A DNA stretch of 64,000 nucleotides from Lentisalinibacter sp964427415 (GCA_964427415.1 CAYRUH010000005.1:52978-116977); one strand, 5' to 3'. Shown: positions 51,389-60,598, numbered from the stretch's first letter. A program made the numbers and translations. Notes: generated from the letters alone by a model not told the origin.

Positions 51389-52324
51389 TTGCCCTCACCC
51401 TTCCCGCCCTTCGACGCGCCGGTTCCCGCCGACGGCTATCGCTGGTGGTACGTGGACGCCATGAGCCCGGACGGCCGGCAGGCGCTGACCCTGATTGCCT
51501 TCGTCGGCAGCGTCTTCTCGCCCTGGTACGCGCTGGCACGCCGGCGCGCGCCGACCGACCCGCTGGGCCACTGTGCCCTGAATGCGGTGCTGTACCGGCC
51601 GCGGTCCAGGCGGTGGGCTTTCACGGAGCGGCCGGCGGCGCGGGTGGAACGCCGTGCGGAGGCATTCAGCATCGGCCCGAGCCGGGTCCTGCGCGACGGC
51701 GACGACCTGCTGTTCGAGATCGATGAGGTCACGGTCCCGGTACCGACGCGCCTGCGCGGCACCGTCCGCATCCGGCCGGAGATCCCCGGCGCCCGGCCCT
51801 TCGCCCTGGATGCGGACGGCCGCCATCACTGGCAGCCGCTGGCGCCGCGGGCCCGGGTGGAAGTGGACCTGTCCTCGCCCGCGTCCCGCTGGAGCGGCAG
51901 CGGCTACCTGGACAGTAACTGGGGCGACGACGCCCTCGAATGCGACTTCGCCGGATGGAACTGGTCGCGCATGGATGACGGCCAGGATGCCGTGGTCCTC
52001 TACGATGCGATCCGCCGGGACGGCAGCCGCCACACGCTGGCGTTGCGCTTCGCCCGGGACGGGGGCGTCGCCGAATTCGAACCGCCGCCCGCGGCGATGC
52101 TGCCCTGCACGGGCTGGAGAGTGGCACGCACCATGCGCAGCGAGGAACCCGGCGGGGCGCGGGTACTGCGCACGCTGGAAGACACCCCTTTCTACGCCCG
52201 CTCGATCGTCGAGGCACGGCTGTTCGGCAAGGCGCTAACAGGCATCCACGAGAGTCTGTCGCTGGATCGCTTCGCCTCGCCCTGGGTGCAGTGCCTGCTG
52301 CCATTCCGCGCCCCCAGGCGCTGA
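51389..52324 (+). CDS. crtC: Carotenoid 1,2-hydratase (hydroxyneurosporene synthase)
   Basis: The only plus-strand gene of the cluster; 311 residues. It adds water across the terminal double bond of acyclic carotenoids such as neurosporene or lycopene. Recognised by GYRWWYVDAMSPDGRQALTLIAFVGSVFSPWYA near the start and WSGSGYLDSNWGDDALECDFAGWNWSR in the middle, the CrtC hallmarks. No ATG is near; TTG at 51389 with CGGAG eight bases upstream is the best start, and a GTG at 51347 lies inside the operator. Its product is the substrate of CrtF after a further desaturation (CrtD, not found here). Confidence 0.9.
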   Translation: MPSPFPPFDAPVPADGYRWWYVDAMSPDGRQALTLIAFVGSVFSPWYALARRRAPTDPLGHCALNAVLYRPRSRRWAFTERPAARVERRAEAFSIGPSRVLRDGDDLLFEIDEVTVPVPTRLRGTVRIRPEIPGARPFALDADGRHHWQPLAPRARVEVDLSSPASRWSGSGYLDSNWGDDALECDFAGWNWSRMDDGQDAVVLYDAIRRDGSRHTLALRFARDGGVAEFEPPPAAMLPCTGWRVARTMRSEEPGGARVLRTLEDTPFYARSIVEARLFGKALTGIHESLSLDRFASPWVQCLLPFRAPRR

Positions 52325-52436
52325 CTGGCGCTCCCTTCACGCCGCCAGGAGTATGGCCGTCATGCGGGGATATCTATCGCCGAGACCTTTTGTCGGGAGC
52401 AAGATGGATACCCCCGCAGGGCGGCCACGATAGAAA

Positions 52437-52494
52437 GGGAATCGGGGCTGAAGCCCCTCCCACAGGGGAATCGGGGCTGAAGGCCCTCCCACAG
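52437..52494. repeat. Two tandem 29-base REP-like hairpin units
   Basis: Units 52437-52465 and 52466-52494 differ at one base (AAGCCCC versus AAGGCCC). Each has the hairpin GGGGCTGAAG(C/G)CCC followed by CTCCCACAG. They lie between the convergent crtC and crtB genes, where they may act as terminators. They match the right arm of the repeat at 11706-11722. The rest of 52325-52509 shows nothing recognisable. Confidence 0.75.
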
Positions 52495-52509
52495 TGAGCG
52501 CCCCGGCTC

Positions 52510-53610
52510 TTAGTCCTCGATAACCGCGACCGCATCCCCCAGCGCGGCGCGTTCCCGGCGCTCCAGCTGCGCGAACAGGTCCAGCAGCCAGTAGGCCCAG
52601 CTCCTGAGGCCGCCGGGAGTCCGCACCGCCGCCGGCGGGGCGCCCGCAGCCGCCTCCACCAGGAAGGCGGCGGCCGGCAGGGGGGGCGCAGCATTGTCCA
52701 CGGGCGGCATCGCCGCCGAGGCGAGCCCGCGCGCCATCAGGCGGGCCTTGCGGCTCGCCGGGACCACGGCGCGGCCGCTCACGGAATCGAGCCGACGCCG
52801 GCGCACCTGGTCGCCGATACCGGCATACAGGAAACGGGCCGCCTGGATACCGGGACGACAGCTCCAGGGCAGCCGTGCAATGCCTGCCTCCGCCCGCTGG
52901 TAGAGCAGGTCGGCCTCACGCAGCAGGCGCTCGACGACGTCGCCGAGCGCGCCGCAATGGGCAGGGCGGCAGAGCCAGTCATCGGGGTCGATACCGGCCT
53001 GCCACAGCCACGACTGCGGCAGGTAAAGGCGTCCCGCCCTTGCGTCCTCGCCCACGTCCCTGGCGATGTTCGACAGTTGCATGGCCACGCCGAGGTCGCA
53101 GGCGCGGGCCAGCTGCTGGCGACAACGCACGCCCATCAGCATGGCCATCATGGTGCCGACCGTGCCCGCCACCCTCGCCGCGTAGCCGTGCAACTCCTCC
53201 AGCGTCTCGTAACGCCGGCCCTCGGCATCCCAGCGGAAGCCTTCCAGCAGCGCGGCGGGCAGCGCCACCGGGATGCGGTGCTCGCGCACCACCCGGGCAA
53301 AGGCTCGGTCTGCCGCGATCGGCAGGGGGCTGCCCGCATACGCACGCTGCAGCCGGTAATCGAGATCTGCCAGCACTGCCCGGTCGGCCCCAGTGTCGTC
53401 CACCGCATCGTCGGCGAGCCGGCAGAAAGCGTAGAGCGCCGTCGCCGGTTCCCGCACCCGGCGCGGCAGCAGGTAGGAGGCCGCATGGAAAGTCCGCGAG
53501 CCGTGGCGGAGCAACCGCCTGCACGCCGCCAGATCACCGTCGATCCGCGATGGCGGTGACGCGGCGCCCGGCTGCAGCCCGCCTCGTGTTCCGGTTTGTA
53601 GGTCGGTCAT
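52510..53610 (-). CDS. crtB: Phytoene synthase
   Basis: A 366-residue squalene/phytoene synthase that joins two GGPP molecules to phytoene. Asp-rich motifs ADDAVDD (residue about 67) and NIARDVGEDARAGRLYLP (about 185) are present, as is YCFCRLADD-type text (ALYAFCRLADDAVDD). A C-terminal extension of about 60 residues, Ala/Pro-rich, follows the usual core. ATGA overlap with bchO. The partner desaturase gene crtI, normally next to crtB, is absent. Confidence 0.94.
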   Translation of the reverse strand: MTDLQTGTRGGLQPGAASPPSRIDGDLAACRRLLRHGSRTFHAASYLLPRRVREPATALYAFCRLADDAVDDTGADRAVLADLDYRLQRAYAGSPLPIAADRAFARVVREHRIPVALPAALLEGFRWDAEGRRYETLEELHGYAARVAGTVGTMMAMLMGVRCRQQLARACDLGVAMQLSNIARDVGEDARAGRLYLPQSWLWQAGIDPDDWLCRPAHCGALGDVVERLLREADLLYQRAEAGIARLPWSCRPGIQAARFLYAGIGDQVRRRRLDSVSGRAVVPASRKARLMARGLASAAMPPVDNAAPPLPAAAFLVEAAAGAPPAAVRTPGGLRSWAYWLLDLFAQLERRERAALGDAVAVIED

Positions 53611-54608
53611 CGCCCGGCGCCCCCAGCCTCCACGCTCCGCGCGAAACCGATGATCAGTTCCGCCACCCGTCCCGGCTCCTCCTCGTGGGCCAGGTGCCCT
53701 AGTCCCGGCAGCCTCTGCGCCCGCGCGCCCGGCACCAGGCGCGCCACCCGGTCCGCCTCTGCGGGTGCAACCGTACCGTCCTCCGCGCCGACCATCAGCA
53801 GCAACGGTACCGACAGTTCCGGATATTGCCGGATCATTGGCGCAAGATCCCAGTGGGACATCATCGCGATGGTAGCCGCAATGTGGGCCGGACTGCACAT
53901 CAGGCGGCGATAGAGCGCCACGCCCTCGTCGTCGAGCCGGGAGCCAGTGTCCCGCAGCAGACGGATGACCGCACTCGGGTCCGTTGCCCGTCTCGCCACC
54001 AGGCGTGGCACGAAATCCAGTCGGGCGAGCAGCCGTGCCGCCGGCGAGAACAGCTGACCGGCCAGGCCCCGAAAGGGCAGCAGCGCGCCGTTGATGCTGA
54101 CGAGCGCCGCCGGCGCCGCGCGCCCGTCCAGCACCATGCGCAACGCGATGGCCGCGCCGGCCGAATGCCCGACCGCCAGCCGGGGTGATACGCCCAGCGA
54201 CGCCAGCAGCGAACCGACGGCGCCCGCCATGCCCGGCAGGGAATAGCATTCCTCGGGAGCCGCACCGCTGAAACCGTGGCCCGGCAGATCCGGTGCCACC
54301 ACGGTGAACTCACGCGCCAGCGCCGGCAGGACATCCCGCCAGGAATGTGTGGAGGCGCCGGTACCGTGCAACAGCAGGGCGACCGGGCCGCCACCGGCGC
54401 ACTGGACGTGCCAGCGCAGCCCGCCGGCTTCCACGAAGCGGCTCGCCTGCCGGTTGGGCCAGTCGCGGCCCTCGCTGTCCCATTGCAGCGTCGCGACATC
54501 GCGACCGCCATGAAAATTGCGATTGCCGCGCGAATTCCCGTAACGAAAGCGCCCGGCGACGGCCGGGCCCCGACCGGCCGTCGTTGCACTGCCCTCAGGC
54601 CGCCGCAT
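53607..54608 (-). CDS. bchO: BchO alpha/beta hydrolase
   Basis: A 333-residue alpha/beta hydrolase of the BchO group, always near bchID; the exact reaction is unknown, proposed to assist magnesium chelatase. Text: WPNRQASRFVEAGGLRWHVQ, VALLLHGTGASTHSWRDVLPAL (oxyanion region), VGHSAGAAIALRM (nucleophile elbow) and LPGLGHLAHEEEP (catalytic His). The ATG at 54608 has AGGAG eight bases upstream and overlaps the bchD 3' end by 14 bases; the first 35 residues are not conserved. Confidence 0.92.
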   Translation of the reverse strand: MRRPEGSATTAGRGPAVAGRFRYGNSRGNRNFHGGRDVATLQWDSEGRDWPNRQASRFVEAGGLRWHVQCAGGGPVALLLHGTGASTHSWRDVLPALAREFTVVAPDLPGHGFSGAAPEECYSLPGMAGAVGSLLASLGVSPRLAVGHSAGAAIALRMVLDGRAAPAALVSINGALLPFRGLAGQLFSPAARLLARLDFVPRLVARRATDPSAVIRLLRDTGSRLDDEGVALYRRLMCSPAHIAATIAMMSHWDLAPMIRQYPELSVPLLLMVGAEDGTVAPAEADRVARLVPGARAQRLPGLGHLAHEEEPGRVAELIIGFARSVEAGGAGR

Positions 54609-56382
54609 ATTTCGCTCCTGTGGCCAGTTCGCCCTCCTGCCGCACGGCCCGGGACAGTGTCGCGGCGTCCGCCTGGGGTAACGGCAGATAACGCGCGGCC
54701 ATGGCGTCGGCGAGTTCCCTCGCATCGGGCCGGGCACGCGGCGAAGTGTCGATGAGGAGGGCCGGGAAACCCGCCACGCGCAGGGACCGGGCTGCCTGCA
54801 GGGCATCCTGCTGCGCGCGCGTACGGCCGCCGACGCCGTCGCGCCCGACGTTGGCGCGGCCGTCAGTCAGGAACACGACCAGCGGCGTCTCCCCGCGGCG
54901 CCGCGCCGCGTCAGCGATGGTCAGTGCAGAGTCGATGGCTGCCGCCAGCGGTGTACCGCCTCCGCCGGGTAGCTGCGCGAGGCCGCGCTTCGCCCGCACC
55001 AGCGAGCGGGTCGGCGGCAGCAGCAGCTGCGCACCGGGTCCGCGGAATGCGATCAGCGCGACCCGGTCCCGGCGCACGTAGCAGTCGGCCAGCAGAAGTT
55101 CCACGGCTCCTTTAGCTTCCGCCAGCCGGTGCATGGCGGCCGACCCGGACGCATCGACCACGAAAATGCTCGTGGTTTCGGTACGCTGCCGGAAGCGGGT
55201 GATGCGGAAGTCGCTCTGGCGTACCTCCACCCTGGCGCTGCGCTGCGCTGCGCCGCGGCTGCGGCCCGCAGCGTCGCGGCGCAGCGGTTGCCAGGGCGCT
55301 GCAGCCCGAAGCGTCTCGATCACGTTCAGGCGCGCGCCGTCCCGCAGCTCGCCGGGCCGTGCGCCCGCCGGCCGGCCGCGCAGCCGCGAGGTCTGCACGG
55401 CACCGGCCTTGCCCGCCGTGGCGGAGCGCAGCACGCCGCCCGCGGCCAGCAGCGCATCCAGCAGCGCCGCCGGCAGCGCGGTGCGGGCCGCCTCCAGCAC
55501 CTGGTCCGGCAGCGGGCCGTCCGGGATACCCTCCTCCTGACGTTGCTCCGGCGGCGTGTCGGGCTCCCGGTCCTCGGACTGCTCCTGCTCTTCGTCGTTT
55601 TCGGCCTCCGGCAGCCGGGTGGCACGGGCGGCCAGCACCAGACGGGCCGCGCCGGCAGCGTCCTCGTCCGTCACTGCATCCCGGCCGGCCAGGGCGGACA
55701 GCCCACGGGCTGCCCGCAACGCCAGTAATGAGGCACGCAGGGAGTCCACCCCGAGCGCGAGCGCGGCGCCGCACAGCGCCTCCGCGTAGCGTTCTTCGAA
55801 CGTGACATCGGGTAGAACACACCGGGCGGCATCGATACGGGCGGGCGTGCACCCGGCGGGCACTTCCCGGGTCTCGCGATAGCCGATCGTGCTCAGGTCC
55901 AGGTGGAACGCCAGGCGGTCGCGCAGGGCGGCGGCCGGCTGCTCGTCCTCGTCCAGCCCCTCGTCCAGCGCCACGATGCCGACACGGGTAGTCTGCCGCG
56001 CAGCGATACCGTCGCGTTCCAGCACGACCTCGCCGGTGTCGAGCGCCGCGGTGACGTGGGCGATGGCGGCGCGCTCCGTGCGCTCGGCGGAGGTCAGCAG
56101 CAGCACGCCGCCGTCGGCTTCGGCGAGGAGGCCCGTTTCGGCCACCGGACGACCCTGACCCAGCGTCGCGGCGAGGTCGAGACCGCCCAGCAGACGCGCT
56201 TCGGTGACGTGCACCGGCACCCGGCGGAACGGTCGCCCTGCCGGCAGCAGGCTCCTCAGCACCCGGAGCCACTCGTCCCTGACCGGACCGGCATGGGCCC
56301 TGAGGTTCACACCGCCGAATCCCGCCGGATCCATCGCGAACAGACACGCGGCCCGCAGCGCATCGGACCAGGCGGCGCTCAC
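54595..56382 (-). CDS. bchD: Magnesium chelatase subunit D
   Basis: A 595-residue subunit of the chelatase that inserts Mg into protoporphyrin IX with BchI and BchH. Three parts are visible: a degenerate AAA-type N-terminal domain, an acidic/Pro-rich linker (ENDEEQEQSEDREPDTPPEQ, near residue 290-310), and a C-terminal integrin-I domain with the MIDAS motif FVVDASGSAA and LVVFLTDGRANVGRDG. Starts on GTG overlapping the bchI stop. Confidence 0.95.
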   Translation of the reverse strand: MSAAWSDALRAACLFAMDPAGFGGVNLRAHAGPVRDEWLRVLRSLLPAGRPFRRVPVHVTEARLLGGLDLAATLGQGRPVAETGLLAEADGGVLLLTSAERTERAAIAHVTAALDTGEVVLERDGIAARQTTRVGIVALDEGLDEDEQPAAALRDRLAFHLDLSTIGYRETREVPAGCTPARIDAARCVLPDVTFEERYAEALCGAALALGVDSLRASLLALRAARGLSALAGRDAVTDEDAAGAARLVLAARATRLPEAENDEEQEQSEDREPDTPPEQRQEEGIPDGPLPDQVLEAARTALPAALLDALLAAGGVLRSATAGKAGAVQTSRLRGRPAGARPGELRDGARLNVIETLRAAAPWQPLRRDAAGRSRGAAQRSARVEVRQSDFRITRFRQRTETTSIFVVDASGSAAMHRLAEAKGAVELLLADCYVRRDRVALIAFRGPGAQLLLPPTRSLVRAKRGLAQLPGGGGTPLAAAIDSALTIADAARRRGETPLVVFLTDGRANVGRDGVGGRTRAQQDALQAARSLRVAGFPALLIDTSPRARPDARELADAMAARYLPLPQADAATLSRAVRQEGELATGAKYAAA

Positions 56383-57404
56383 GTCCCGAGCACCTCTTCC
56401 AGCGCCCGCTCCACGCGCACGCCCGAGCCGGAGTCGTCGAGAGGATTGCGACGCAGCCGGTGACGCAGCGACGGCCCCGCCACTTCGCGCAGCTGTTTCT
56501 CCGTCACCGCGTCGGCACCTTGCAGCGCCGCCAGCGCCCGAGCCGCACGCACCAGGGTCAGCTCGCCGCGCAGCCCGTCGGTGCCGAGCGCGATGCACAG
56601 CCGGGCCGCCTGCTCGAGCATGGCGTCGGAGACCTCGACGTCCTCGATGTGCTGGCGTGCCTTGCGGATCTGCGTCCGCAGGCGGCTGTCGCGGCGCTTC
56701 CACTTCGCGACGAACGCGGCAGGATCGCGCTCGTACTCGTCCCGACGCCGAATCACCTCGATGCGGGTCGCCAACTCCTCCGGCGTGCGCACCTCCACCG
56801 AGAGCCCGAAGCGGTCGAGTAGCTGCGGCCGCAGCTCCCCTTCCTCGGGGTTACCGCTGCCGATGAGCACAAAGCGTGCCGGGTGGCGCACGCTGAGGCC
56901 TTCCCGCTCCACCACGTTCTCGCCGGAGGCAGCCACGTCCAGCAGCAGGTCCACCAGGTGGTCCTCCAGCAGATTCACCTCGTCGATGTACAGGAAACCG
57001 CGATGAGCGCGCGCCAGCAGGCCGGGCTCGAAGGCCTTCTCGCCCTGGGTCAGGGCCAGCTCCAGATCCAGTGCACCCACCACGCGATCCTCGGTGGCGC
57101 CCAGCGGCAGGTCCACCACCGGCACCGGCAGCGTGCGGCTCTCCAGCCCGCCATGCCGGCTGCGCTCGCGGCACTCGTCGCACAGTGCGTCTGTGGCATC
57201 GGGATCGCAGCCGTAGCGGCAGCCGGTCACTGCCCGCATTTTCGGCAGCAGCGCCGCCAGCGCCCGCACGGTGGTGGACTTGCCCGTGCCACGGTCGCCG
57301 AACACCAGCACACCGCCGATACCGGGGTCCACGGCGGCGATCATCAGGGAGAGCTTCATCTCGTCCTGGCCGACGATCGCGGAAAACGGAAAGGGTGCCG
57401 CCAT
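56379..57404 (-). CDS. bchI: Magnesium chelatase ATPase subunit I
   Basis: A 341-residue AAA+ ATPase forming rings with BchD. FPFSAIVGQDEMKLSLMIAAVDPGIGGVLVFGDRGTGKST contains Walker A; GFLYIDEVNLLEDH is Walker B; VLIGSGNPEEGELRPQLLDRFGL is the sensor region. Cys 62, 66, 75 and 78 form a small cluster in the N-terminal insert, a feature of BchI proteins. It follows puhE by 23 bases. Confidence 0.97.
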   Translation of the reverse strand: MAAPFPFSAIVGQDEMKLSLMIAAVDPGIGGVLVFGDRGTGKSTTVRALAALLPKMRAVTGCRYGCDPDATDALCDECRERSRHGGLESRTLPVPVVDLPLGATEDRVVGALDLELALTQGEKAFEPGLLARAHRGFLYIDEVNLLEDHLVDLLLDVAASGENVVEREGLSVRHPARFVLIGSGNPEEGELRPQLLDRFGLSVEVRTPEELATRIEVIRRRDEYERDPAAFVAKWKRRDSRLRTQIRKARQHIEDVEVSDAMLEQAARLCIALGTDGLRGELTLVRAARALAALQGADAVTEKQLREVAGPSLRHRLRRNPLDDSGSGVRVERALEEVLGT

Positions 57405-57427
57405 CTCAGAGATTCCGCTCGCGGGAT

Positions 57428-58252
57428 TCAGCAGCGGCCGGCGAAGACCGAGGGGGAGCCGTCATCGGCGCGCTTATCGGACTCCGCCGCTAATGCGCCG
57501 CGGGAGCCGAGACTCCAGCGCCACAGCGCCGATACGTCGAGCGGCAGCACCAGGAACCAGTGCTCCAGCACCGCCACCGCCATCAGTGCGGACAGAAAAG
57601 TCCAGCCCACGGCGTCGTGGGGCGTCGCCGCCGTCGCCGCCGCCCCGATCATCCACGCCGTCACCAGCGTCGCGATGGTAACCGAGAACGGAAACAGCAG
57701 ATTCATCGAGCGCCGGCGGAGGAAACTGGCGAGATAGGCGAGATGGTCGGGCAGCAACTCTGCGTTGAGGTTACGCACGCCCAGGAACACGTTCAGACGG
57801 GCACTCTCGTGCATGGCGAGCAGCACGATGAAGGTCCACAAGCCGAGGCGGTTCGGCTCGCTCACGGTCGCGAACACCATCACCACCGCCACCGCCGCGA
57901 TGGCAGCCTCATGGTAATAGCTGGTCTGCAGCGCATGCCCGAAGTGGCGCCAGCCGGAGCAGCCCTCTTCGCAACGATGCTTGCGGGGGCCGGTCAGGTA
58001 ACCGAGATAATAACTCGCCTCCACCCAGACCCATGCGAGCAGGCCGCAGCTGAACGAGACGTACGCGCCGCCGACAGTGGTGTCGTCGGCCGCGGCGTAG
58101 AGGCCGGCCAGCGCGGCCGCCAGCACCGCCGTGGCGCCGGTCATGCTCCAGCGGAAAGTACGCTTCGGCAAACCGTCCAGATAGAAGACCACGCCGGTGC
58201 TGAACCACCAGAGGAACAGGGCATACAGTACCGGCAGGACATATTCGGGCAC
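57428..58252 (-). CDS. puhE: PuhE photosynthetic complex assembly membrane protein
   Basis: A 274-residue integral membrane protein with about seven hydrophobic segments. LPVLYALFLWWFSTGVVFYLDGLP and SFSCGLLAWVWVEASYYLGYLTGPRKHRC are typical of PuhE (DUF3623). It affects reaction-centre and antenna assembly and bacteriochlorophyll levels in Rhodobacter; the mechanism is unknown. It sits after acsF, as in many purple bacteria. Confidence 0.92.
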   Translation of the reverse strand: MPEYVLPVLYALFLWWFSTGVVFYLDGLPKRTFRWSMTGATAVLAAALAGLYAAADDTTVGGAYVSFSCGLLAWVWVEASYYLGYLTGPRKHRCEEGCSGWRHFGHALQTSYYHEAAIAAVAVVMVFATVSEPNRLGLWTFIVLLAMHESARLNVFLGVRNLNAELLPDHLAYLASFLRRRSMNLLFPFSVTIATLVTAWMIGAAATAATPHDAVGWTFLSALMAVAVLEHWFLVLPLDVSALWRWSLGSRGALAAESDKRADDGSPSVFAGRC

Positions 58253-58277
58253 GCAGTTCTCTCTCTACCGGCTCTCT

Positions 58278-59354
58278 TTACCAGACCGGGGCCATTCGCA
58301 CCGTCTCCGGAAGCTCGTTGCGTTTCGCCGGCAGACTATACAGTCGCGCAAACACGGCGAAACCGGCCACCGCCAGCGCGCCGCGTTTCGCCAGACCGAC
58401 CAGGCCGCCGCGCGCCTTCGCCGCCGCGGCGGATTTGGAGATGCGGCGCAACCGCTCGAGCCCCCGGCGGAAGCGGGGATCATCAATATCGAGCTGCAGC
58501 GGAAAGACCTGCTTCGTGATCTCGTTGGTGATCTCGAACACCCGGTAGTCGTAGTCGGTGGGGTCCATCCGCATGGCGTCGTACATCTCGGGCCGGGTGT
58601 GATCGCGCACGTACATCGTCGCGTAGACCGCCAGCAGGAAAAACCGGATCCACAGCTTGTTGGCACCGCGCAGCAGCTCCGGGTTGGCGCGCATGATCAG
58701 CGCGAACGCCTCGCCGTGGCGGTACTCGTCGTTACACCATTGTTCGAACCAGCGGAAGATGGGATGAAAGCGACGCTCCGGATACTTCTCGAAATGCCGG
58801 TAGATGGTGATGTAACGCGCGTAACCGATCTTCTCCGACAGGTAGGTCGCGTAGAAGATGTATTTCGGCTTGAAGAAGGTGTACTTCTTGGCGCGGCGCA
58901 GGAAGCCGAGATCCACCGCCACGCCGAAATCCTTCAACGAGCGGTTGATGAAACCGGCGTGGCGTGACTCATCCCGGGCCATGAAGCCCATCAGCTCCTT
59001 GAGGTCCGGATTGTCGACCGTCCGCTTGATGTCGGCATACAGCACGCAGCCGGAGAATTCCGAAGTGACCGAGCTCACCATGAAGTCGATGAACTCCTGG
59101 CGCAGGGCTTCCGGCAGTTCACGGATTTCGTCCTCGAACCCGGGCGGCCGCACGAAATGGTTTCGATTGGCGTCGTTCCGGAACTCGTCCATCATCGCTT
59201 CCCATTCCTCGCGCACCGGGCCGACGTCCAGCCGGTCCATGGCCTCGAAGTCGGTGGTGTAGAAGCGTGGTGTCAGCAGCGTTTCCGTCGTCGCCGCCGT
59301 GGTGGACTCGTTGACCCCGGGCCTGTCCCGACCCGCATCCATGGTCGCTTCCAT
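58278..59354 (-). CDS. acsF: Aerobic Mg-protoporphyrin IX monomethyl ester cyclase
   Basis: A 358-residue diiron oxygenase that forms ring E of bacteriochlorophyll using O2. The metal-binding ExxH motifs are in GFMARDESRHAGF and EQWCNDEYRHGEAFA, with further acidic residues in SSVTSEFSGCVLYADIKR. It replaces or supplements the O2-independent BchE, which is not in the window. GGGAGGAGAG lies before the ATG at 59354. Presence of acsF inside the puh operon points to pigment synthesis with oxygen available. Confidence 0.97.
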   Translation of the reverse strand: MEATMDAGRDRPGVNESTTAATTETLLTPRFYTTDFEAMDRLDVGPVREEWEAMMDEFRNDANRNHFVRPPGFEDEIRELPEALRQEFIDFMVSSVTSEFSGCVLYADIKRTVDNPDLKELMGFMARDESRHAGFINRSLKDFGVAVDLGFLRRAKKYTFFKPKYIFYATYLSEKIGYARYITIYRHFEKYPERRFHPIFRWFEQWCNDEYRHGEAFALIMRANPELLRGANKLWIRFFLLAVYATMYVRDHTRPEMYDAMRMDPTDYDYRVFEITNEITKQVFPLQLDIDDPRFRRGLERLRRISKSAAAAKARGGLVGLAKRGALAVAGFAVFARLYSLPAKRNELPETVRMAPVW

Positions 59355-59367
59355 CCTTCTCTCCTCC

Positions 59368-59865
59368 CTATCTTTGTGTCGCCGCGTCATTGGCGGCCGT
59401 CTTCGCGGTATCCCCCGCGCCCGCCTGCAGCAGGGTGACGAATACCTTCACGTTATCGCTGCCGAAGGGACCCAGATACAGCCGGCGCTCGGTCTGCGGA
59501 TCCTCCAGCGTGAGCCTGCCGTCGGCCCAGCGGGTGAGCACGAACGCCGGCTCCGGCCCGATGCCGCGCAGCTTGCGGTCCCGGGCCAGGCCGCGGAGCA
59601 CGCCGCGCAGGAAGCCGTTGGTACCCGGTTCGACGACGTACAGCACTTCGCCAGCCGCGGCGTCCCGCACGAGCACCGAGCCGTCCGACGCGTCCGCGAA
59701 CGCGAGTTCAACGCTCTCGACCGCGGCCGAGGGAGGCACCTCCACCGTACCCACGCCCGTTAGCCGCGCCCCGGCGGCCGCCAGGATGGTCACCACCACC
59801 AGCGCCAGCGCACCGAAAATCGCCGGACGGGGGATGCGGTCGCCGTGAGTGTGGGCATCGCTCAT
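59368..59865 (-). CDS. puhC: PuhC photosynthetic complex assembly protein
   Basis: A 165-residue protein with one N-terminal membrane helix (AIFGALALVVVTILAAAGARL) and a periplasmic beta-rich domain (VELAFADASDGSVLVRDA, LTRWADGRLTLEDPQTERRLYLGPFGSDNVKVF). PuhC helps organise LH1 around the reaction centre. It follows puhB by ten bases and precedes acsF by 13. Confidence 0.9.
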   Translation of the reverse strand: MSDAHTHGDRIPRPAIFGALALVVVTILAAAGARLTGVGTVEVPPSAAVESVELAFADASDGSVLVRDAAAGEVLYVVEPGTNGFLRGVLRGLARDRKLRGIGPEPAFVLTRWADGRLTLEDPQTERRLYLGPFGSDNVKVFVTLLQAGAGDTAKTAANDAATQR

Positions 59866-59875
59866 CGCCGCCGCC

Positions 59876-60598
59876 TCAGCGCGCCGCGGCCGCGAACGAG
59901 CCGGCCGCTGCCTCGTCAGTGGATCGCTCGCCGGCGGGGGCGGTCGACGGCCGGCCTGCCGACCGGCTCGCAGTGTTATCCGCCGTCTGGCCCGCGGATT
60001 GGACCGAGTCCTGGTCCGAGTACCGGGCCAGAGCATCGGCCAGCAGCCCCGCCACTCGCTCGGCCTCCGGGATGCCGCGCAGCATGGGCTGGGCATTGCC
60101 GAAACTCCAGGGCCGCACGTGAGGCCAGAAGATCAGCCAGGAGACGCCGTTGCCGGGCTTGACGTTGACCGGTATGTCGCCGGACCCGTCGGCGCCGATC
60201 TTCACCGCCGCCGACTGCACCAGCGAGTACGGGATGTTGGCCGTCATCGGCAGCGCGATGCCGAAACGCAGCATCACCCGTTCCGTGGTCACCGTGTAGA
60301 TGGTCGTGCGGGCCATCTGCCAGGCGATCAGCAGCAGCACGCCCACCGAGAGTCCTGCGGGCACGGCCAGCCCCGCAGCCCCCGCCAGCGCGGTGCCGAC
60401 GGCCTCGCCCCCGGCCAGGTCCGCACCGATGCGCCAGGCGGCCAGCAGCGCGAAGTAGAAGGCCAGCTTGCGCAGGTGCAGCGCGCCGACCGCCAGGTTC
60501 TGCCAGCGGGGCGAGCCCTGCCAGAGCAGCCGCTCGCCCTCGGGCAGCGGCTTCGGGATACCGGGCATGTACTCGGGAGCGTGGTCGTGATCGCTCAT
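59876..60598 (-). CDS. puhB: PuhB photosynthetic complex assembly protein
   Basis: A 240-residue membrane protein with a bacterial PH domain. PLPEGERLLWQGSPRWQNLA opens the family; two membrane segments lie near residues 45-95, then TTIYTVTTERVMLRFGIALPMTANIPYSLVQSA is the PH core. A polar Ala/Ser/Thr-rich tail of about 45 residues follows. PuhB is needed for reaction-centre assembly in Rhodobacter. ATGA overlap with puhA. Confidence 0.93.
   Translation of the reverse strand: MSDHDHAPEYMPGIPKPLPEGERLLWQGSPRWQNLAVGALHLRKLAFYFALLAAWRIGADLAGGEAVGTALAGAAGLAVPAGLSVGVLLLIAWQMARTTIYTVTTERVMLRFGIALPMTANIPYSLVQSAAVKIGADGSGDIPVNVKPGNGVSWLIFWPHVRPWSFGNAQPMLRGIPEAERVAGLLADALARYSDQDSVQSAGQTADNTASRSAGRPSTAPAGERSTDEAAAGSFAAAAR

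Noticed and set aside
52437..52494. Two 29-base direct repeats considered as a CRISPR array
   Set aside because: There are no spacers, only two abutting copies, and a related copy far away at 11.7 kb; a REP-like element fits better. No cas genes are present.
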